DNA from: Acidimicrobiia bacterium
GTDB taxonomy: Bacteria; Actinomycetota; Acidimicrobiia; Spongiisociales; ZC4RG35
Length of the DNA: 9,172 nucleotides
Direction of reading: 5' to 3'
NCBI GenBank assembly: GCA_029865445.1
Contig: JAOUGY010000146.1
Span: 1 to 9,172 of the forward strand
In this document: positions 6,464 to 9,172 of the stretch, in pieces
Layout of the letters: each line of letters starts with the position of its first letter
Numbering within the stretch: position 1 is the first letter of the stretch
Made by a program: the position numbers and the translations under genes
Notes under the pieces: generated by a model
Seen by the model: only the letters and a program-made list of their open reading frames with translations
Told to the model about the DNA's origin: nothing
Database searches by the model: none

Positions 6464-7482
6464 CGGGGAACAACTTCGGATTCACCGATGCCCCGGCCTC
6501 GTCAGGACGAGAAATCACATATCTCGAGGCCATCGCCGAATCGATCGCCCACGAGATGGAGCGCGACCCGAATGTCCTCGTCTTGGGCGAAGACGTCGGT
6601 GGCGACTTCGGTGGCGCTTTCAAGGTCACCAAGGGCCTGGCTGCCCGCTTCGGGGATGACAGGGTGCTCAACACGCCGATCGCGGAGCTGTCGTTCACAG
6701 GGATGGCGACCGGCATGGCGCTCATGGGCCTTCGCCCGATCGTCGAGATGCAGTTCGCCGACTTCATATCCACGGCGTTCGACTCGATCGTCCAATTCGC
6801 CGCCTCCACCCACTACCGCTGGGGTGGCCGGGTGCCCTGGGTCGTGCGGGCTCCATCGGACGGAGGGATTCGCTCAGGGCCATATCACTCGCAGAATCCT
6901 GAAGCCTGGTTCGTGCACACGCCCGGCCTGAAGGTCGTTGCCCCGGCGACCCCGGCCGATGCCAAAGGACTGCTGGCGGCTGCGGTTCGCGACGACAACC
7001 CGGTCATCTACTTCGAAGCCAAACCGTTGTACCGCTCGATCCGCGGCCACGTGCCCGACGGGGAGCACGTCGTCCCACTGGGAGAAGCCTCCATCCGGAG
7101 GACAGGAGCGGACCTGACCATCATCACCTACGGATCGATGGTCCACGAGTCGATGGCTGCGGCCGGTGCGCTCGAATCCGACGGGATCGGGGCCACGGTC
7201 GTGGATTTGCGCACCTTGAAGCCACTCGACACCGACACCATCCTCGATGCGGCAGCCGCCACCGGCAAGGTGATCGTCGTCCACGCCGCAAACCGTCTCG
7301 CCGGCGTCGGCGCGGAGGTGGCGGCTCTGATCGCCGAACACGCCTTTGAGTCTCTCGACGGCCCGGTGGTCCGACTCGGCGGAGCCGATACGCCCGTTCC
7401 CTTCAGCCCCCCACTCGAGGACGCATACCGACCGAACGCCGCCCGAATCGAATCGGCGGCCCGCCGGCTGGCGGAGTGGTGA
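6460..7482 (+). CDS. 2-oxoacid dehydrogenase E1 component, beta subunit
   Basis: A 340-residue E1 beta subunit (transketolase-like pyrimidine-binding domain, then C-terminal domain). Visible landmarks are VLGEDVGGDFGGAFKVTKGL (41-60), NTPIAELSFTG (71-81) with Glu76 as the expected ThDP proton-relay residue, EMQFADF (96-102), PYHSQNPEAWFVHTPGLKVV (141-160) with the conserved His142, and TPVPFSPPLEDAYRPNA (311-327). The last motif most resembles acetoin and branched-chain oxoacid dehydrogenases. An oddity is VHAANRLAGVGAEV (274-287), where most relatives read HEAxxTGGFGAEI. Together with the alpha subunit it forms the alpha2beta2 decarboxylase of a 2-oxoacid or acetoin dehydrogenase complex. 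The E2 acyltransferase and E3 lipoamide dehydrogenase genes that often follow are absent here; the next gene is an unrelated molybdenum enzyme. Start is the ATG in the ATGA overlap. Confidence 0.94.
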   Translation: MTGNNFGFTDAPASSGREITYLEAIAESIAHEMERDPNVLVLGEDVGGDFGGAFKVTKGLAARFGDDRVLNTPIAELSFTGMATGMALMGLRPIVEMQFADFISTAFDSIVQFAASTHYRWGGRVPWVVRAPSDGGIRSGPYHSQNPEAWFVHTPGLKVVAPATPADAKGLLAAAVRDDNPVIYFEAKPLYRSIRGHVPDGEHVVPLGEASIRRTGADLTIITYGSMVHESMAAAGALESDGIGATVVDLRTLKPLDTDTILDAAAATGKVIVVHAANRLAGVGAEVAALIAEHAFESLDGPVVRLGGADTPVPFSPPLEDAYRPNAARIESAARRLAEW

Positions 7483-7523
7483 GGGGCCCGGGCAGTCCTT
7501 TCGGAGCGACCTCGACCGCCATC

Positions 7524-7529
7524 TACCAT
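7524..7529 (+). promoter_or_regulatory. Possible -10 box of the molybdenum hydroxylase gene
   Basis: TACCAT ends 8 bases before the ATG at 7538, within the 55-base gap after the E1 beta gene. No Shine-Dalgarno sequence precedes the ATG, and no good -35 box was found. The position fits a leaderless or nearly leaderless transcript, making this gene a separate unit from the E1 operon. Confidence 0.35.
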
Positions 7530-7537
7530 CATCGGGC

Positions 7538-9172
7538 ATGAGCGAACGAGTGGAGAACCAGGGCGGATCGATCCTGGGAGCGGCCGTCAAGCGTGCAGAG
7601 GACCCGCGGTTCATCCAAGGTCACGGTCGGTACGTCCAAGACCACCAGGTGGATGGCCAGGTCTGGATGTGCCCCGTCAGGTCCAGCGTGCCACATGGGA
7701 GGATCCTCTCGATCGACATCGACGCCGCCATCGCGATGCCGGGTGTGATCGGTGTCTACGGCCCCGACGACGTCCAAGGCTCCATGCCGATCGATTTCCC
7801 CGGACAGACCGACGACACCCGTCTGCCCTTGATCTCGAGCGGCCGGGTCAGATTCGTCGGTGACATCGTCGCGGTGGTGGTCGCCGAAACGGAACGGCAA
7901 GCCCGGGATGCCGCCGAGGCGGTGTGGGTCGACATCGAGCCAATGCCGGTGATCGCGACGCCGGAAGCCGCTCTCGCCGAGAGCGCCGAACTCCTGTTTC
8001 CGGAGCTCGGCTCGAACATCGTCAAGACCGAGGTCTCCGAATCGCCCGATCCGCTCGACGGCGCCGACGTCGTCATCCGCGGCCAGGTGGTCAACCAGCG
8101 GATCGCCGCCGTCCCGCTCGAAACGAACAACGCACTCGCCGTACCCGTGGGCGACGGGGTCGATGTGATGCTGGGCGCCCAGCAGATCCACGGAGCCCGG
8201 AACGCGATCTCCACCGCACTCGGTATCGACCGATCCCTGGTGCGGGTTCGGGTGCCGGACATGGGTGGTGGCTTCGGGGCCAAGATCTTCACGTATCGCG
8301 AACACGCCCTGTGCGCATTCCTCGCCCGCCGGCTCAACCAGCCCGTTCGATGGAACGAGACGCGGACGGAGAACATGATTGCGATGAACCACGGCCGGGC
8401 TCAACGGCACGTGTTCGAAGTCGGTGCCCGCCGCGATGGCACGATCGTGGGTATGCGCCTCGACGTCACCCAGGATTGCGGGGCATTCCCGCTGTTCGGT
8501 GCGATGATGCCCTTCTTCACCCGCCGGATGTCATCGGGTCCGTACGCCATCCCCAGGATCGATTACCGCGCGCGAAGCGTGGTCACCAACACCACACCCG
8601 TCCACGCCTACCGGGGGGCGGGCCGTCCAGAGGCCACAGTGACCCTGGAGCGCGTGATGGATACGCTCGCCGCCGAGCTGCGGATGGACCCTGCGGAGGT
8701 GAGGCGGCGGAATCTCCAAGATCCGGAAGCCTTCCCCTGGGTCACCGCCACAGGCGAACGGTATGACTCGGGCAACTATCGAGCTGCACTCGAGAAGGCA
8801 CTCGACATGGCCGGGTACGGGGAGTCCAGGAGGGAGCAGGCGGTCCGTCGAGGAAACGGCGACCGCGTTCAACTGGGAATCGGGATCGCAAGCTATGTGG
8901 AGGTCACCGCCCCGGGAGGACGAAAGGACTGGGGCGCCGTTGACGTCCACACCGACGGCACGGCAACGGTGTTCTCTGGGGCCGTGTCCCACGGGCACAG
9001 TCACGAGACTACTTTCCCCCAGTTGGTCTCTCGGGTTCTGGGTATCCCGATCGCCGACATCGGCTTCGTTCAGGCCGACACCGCCAGCGTGGTGCGAGGT
9101 GGCGGAACCATGGGCTCACGTTCGCTCCAGATGGCCGGGTCGGCGATTCATCGTTCCGCCGGAGCCGTCCTC
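7538..9172 (+). CDS. Molybdenum hydroxylase large subunit, form II CoxL-like (cut by window edge)
   Basis: The first 545 residues of a protein whose family is usually 750-800 long; the frame is open to the last base. It begins like CoxL proteins: GAAVKRAEDPRFIQGHGRYV at 14-33, RFVGDIVAVVVAET at 105-118. It contains the first Mo-cofactor domain motifs NQRIAAVPLETNNALA (186-201), DMGGGFGAK (241-249) and AYRGAGRPE (357-365). AYRGAGR marks the form II type; true CO dehydrogenases (form I) carry AYRCSFR, so CO oxidation is not supported and the substrate is unknown (aldehydes or N-heterocycles are typical of relatives). GGGTMGSRS (521-529) is the second-domain motif. Unusually, the GQGHET motif reads GHSHET (486-491). 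The active-site glutamate is beyond the edge. The family works with FAD (M) and 2Fe-2S (S) subunits; neither gene lies upstream, so they may follow downstream. Confidence 0.9.
   Translation, partial: MSERVENQGGSILGAAVKRAEDPRFIQGHGRYVQDHQVDGQVWMCPVRSSVPHGRILSIDIDAAIAMPGVIGVYGPDDVQGSMPIDFPGQTDDTRLPLISSGRVRFVGDIVAVVVAETERQARDAAEAVWVDIEPMPVIATPEAALAESAELLFPELGSNIVKTEVSESPDPLDGADVVIRGQVVNQRIAAVPLETNNALAVPVGDGVDVMLGAQQIHGARNAISTALGIDRSLVRVRVPDMGGGFGAKIFTYREHALCAFLARRLNQPVRWNETRTENMIAMNHGRAQRHVFEVGARRDGTIVGMRLDVTQDCGAFPLFGAMMPFFTRRMSSGPYAIPRIDYRARSVVTNTTPVHAYRGAGRPEATVTLERVMDTLAAELRMDPAEVRRRNLQDPEAFPWVTATGERYDSGNYRAALEKALDMAGYGESRREQAVRRGNGDRVQLGIGIASYVEVTAPGGRKDWGAVDVHTDGTATVFSGAVSHGHSHETTFPQLVSRVLGIPIADIGFVQADTASVVRGGGTMGSRSLQMAGSAIHRSAGAVL

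Noticed and set aside
7483..7500. GC-rich GGGGCCCGGG run after the E1 beta stop as a terminator
   Set aside because: It forms no stem of useful length with a loop and is not followed by a T tract.
7529..8410. Minus-strand open frame (293 codons) opposite the molybdenum hydroxylase
   Set aside because: It is antisense to a frame with continuous CoxL-like motifs, and its own product is Asp/His/Arg-rich without recognisable domains.
7538..9172. True aerobic CO dehydrogenase (form I CoxL)
   Set aside because: The active-site loop reads AYRGAGR rather than the AYRCSFR of genuine CO dehydrogenases, so only a form II CoxL-like call is justified.
1..9172. tRNA genes, CRISPR arrays, insertion sequences, long direct repeats
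   Set aside because: Reading both strands, I saw no cloverleaf-like sequence, no regularly spaced repeats, no transposase motifs and no terminal inverted repeats.

Overview
This is a GC-rich window with a strong bias to G or C at third codon positions and many GTG starts. Genes are tightly packed, often with 1- to 4-base overlaps. The gene content (an EspC/WXG100-like pair with a DUF1023 hydrolase, an actinobacterial-style ATP-dependent DNA ligase, and starts that look leaderless) points to a high-GC actinobacterium, perhaps of the Acidimicrobiia type. The lineage is inferred, not proven.

Left block, minus strand (about 1-2914). Read in the direction of transcription it holds a Maf-family nucleotide pyrophosphatase, a promoter overlapping the maf stop, a small EspC-like protein ending in a YxxxD signal, a DUF1023 alpha/beta hydrolase with a helical WxG-bearing N-terminus, and the 5' end of an ATP-dependent DNA ligase that runs off the window. 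The small protein and the hydrolase share a 4-base GTGA overlap and look like a co-translated pair of the type VII secretion kind. No secretion apparatus is visible here.

A 344-base divergent region (2648-2991) separates maf from the plus-strand genes. It contains a 38-codon stretch with a striking coding signature in the maf frame, and a perfect 13-base dyad abutting the probable -10 box of the next operon.

Right block, plus strand (2992-9172). First comes an ABC-2 exporter operon of NodIJ/DrrAB type: one ATPase and two paralogous six-helix permeases, all overlapping. Next is a two-gene 2-oxoacid dehydrogenase E1 alpha/beta operon with no E2 or E3 gene in view. Last is a molybdenum hydroxylase large subunit of the form II CoxL-like type, cut by the window end. 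It carries the AYRGAGR signature but has His-Ser where the family normally has Gln-Gly in the GQGHET motif. Each of the last two units appears to have its own promoter close to its start codon.

Beyond the ordinary genes, the main points of interest are the EspC-like/DUF1023 pair, the recurrent TANNNT boxes 5-9 bases before uncoupled start codons, the palindromes in two promoters, the coding-like stretch upstream of maf, and the altered GQGH motif in the CoxL-like protein.
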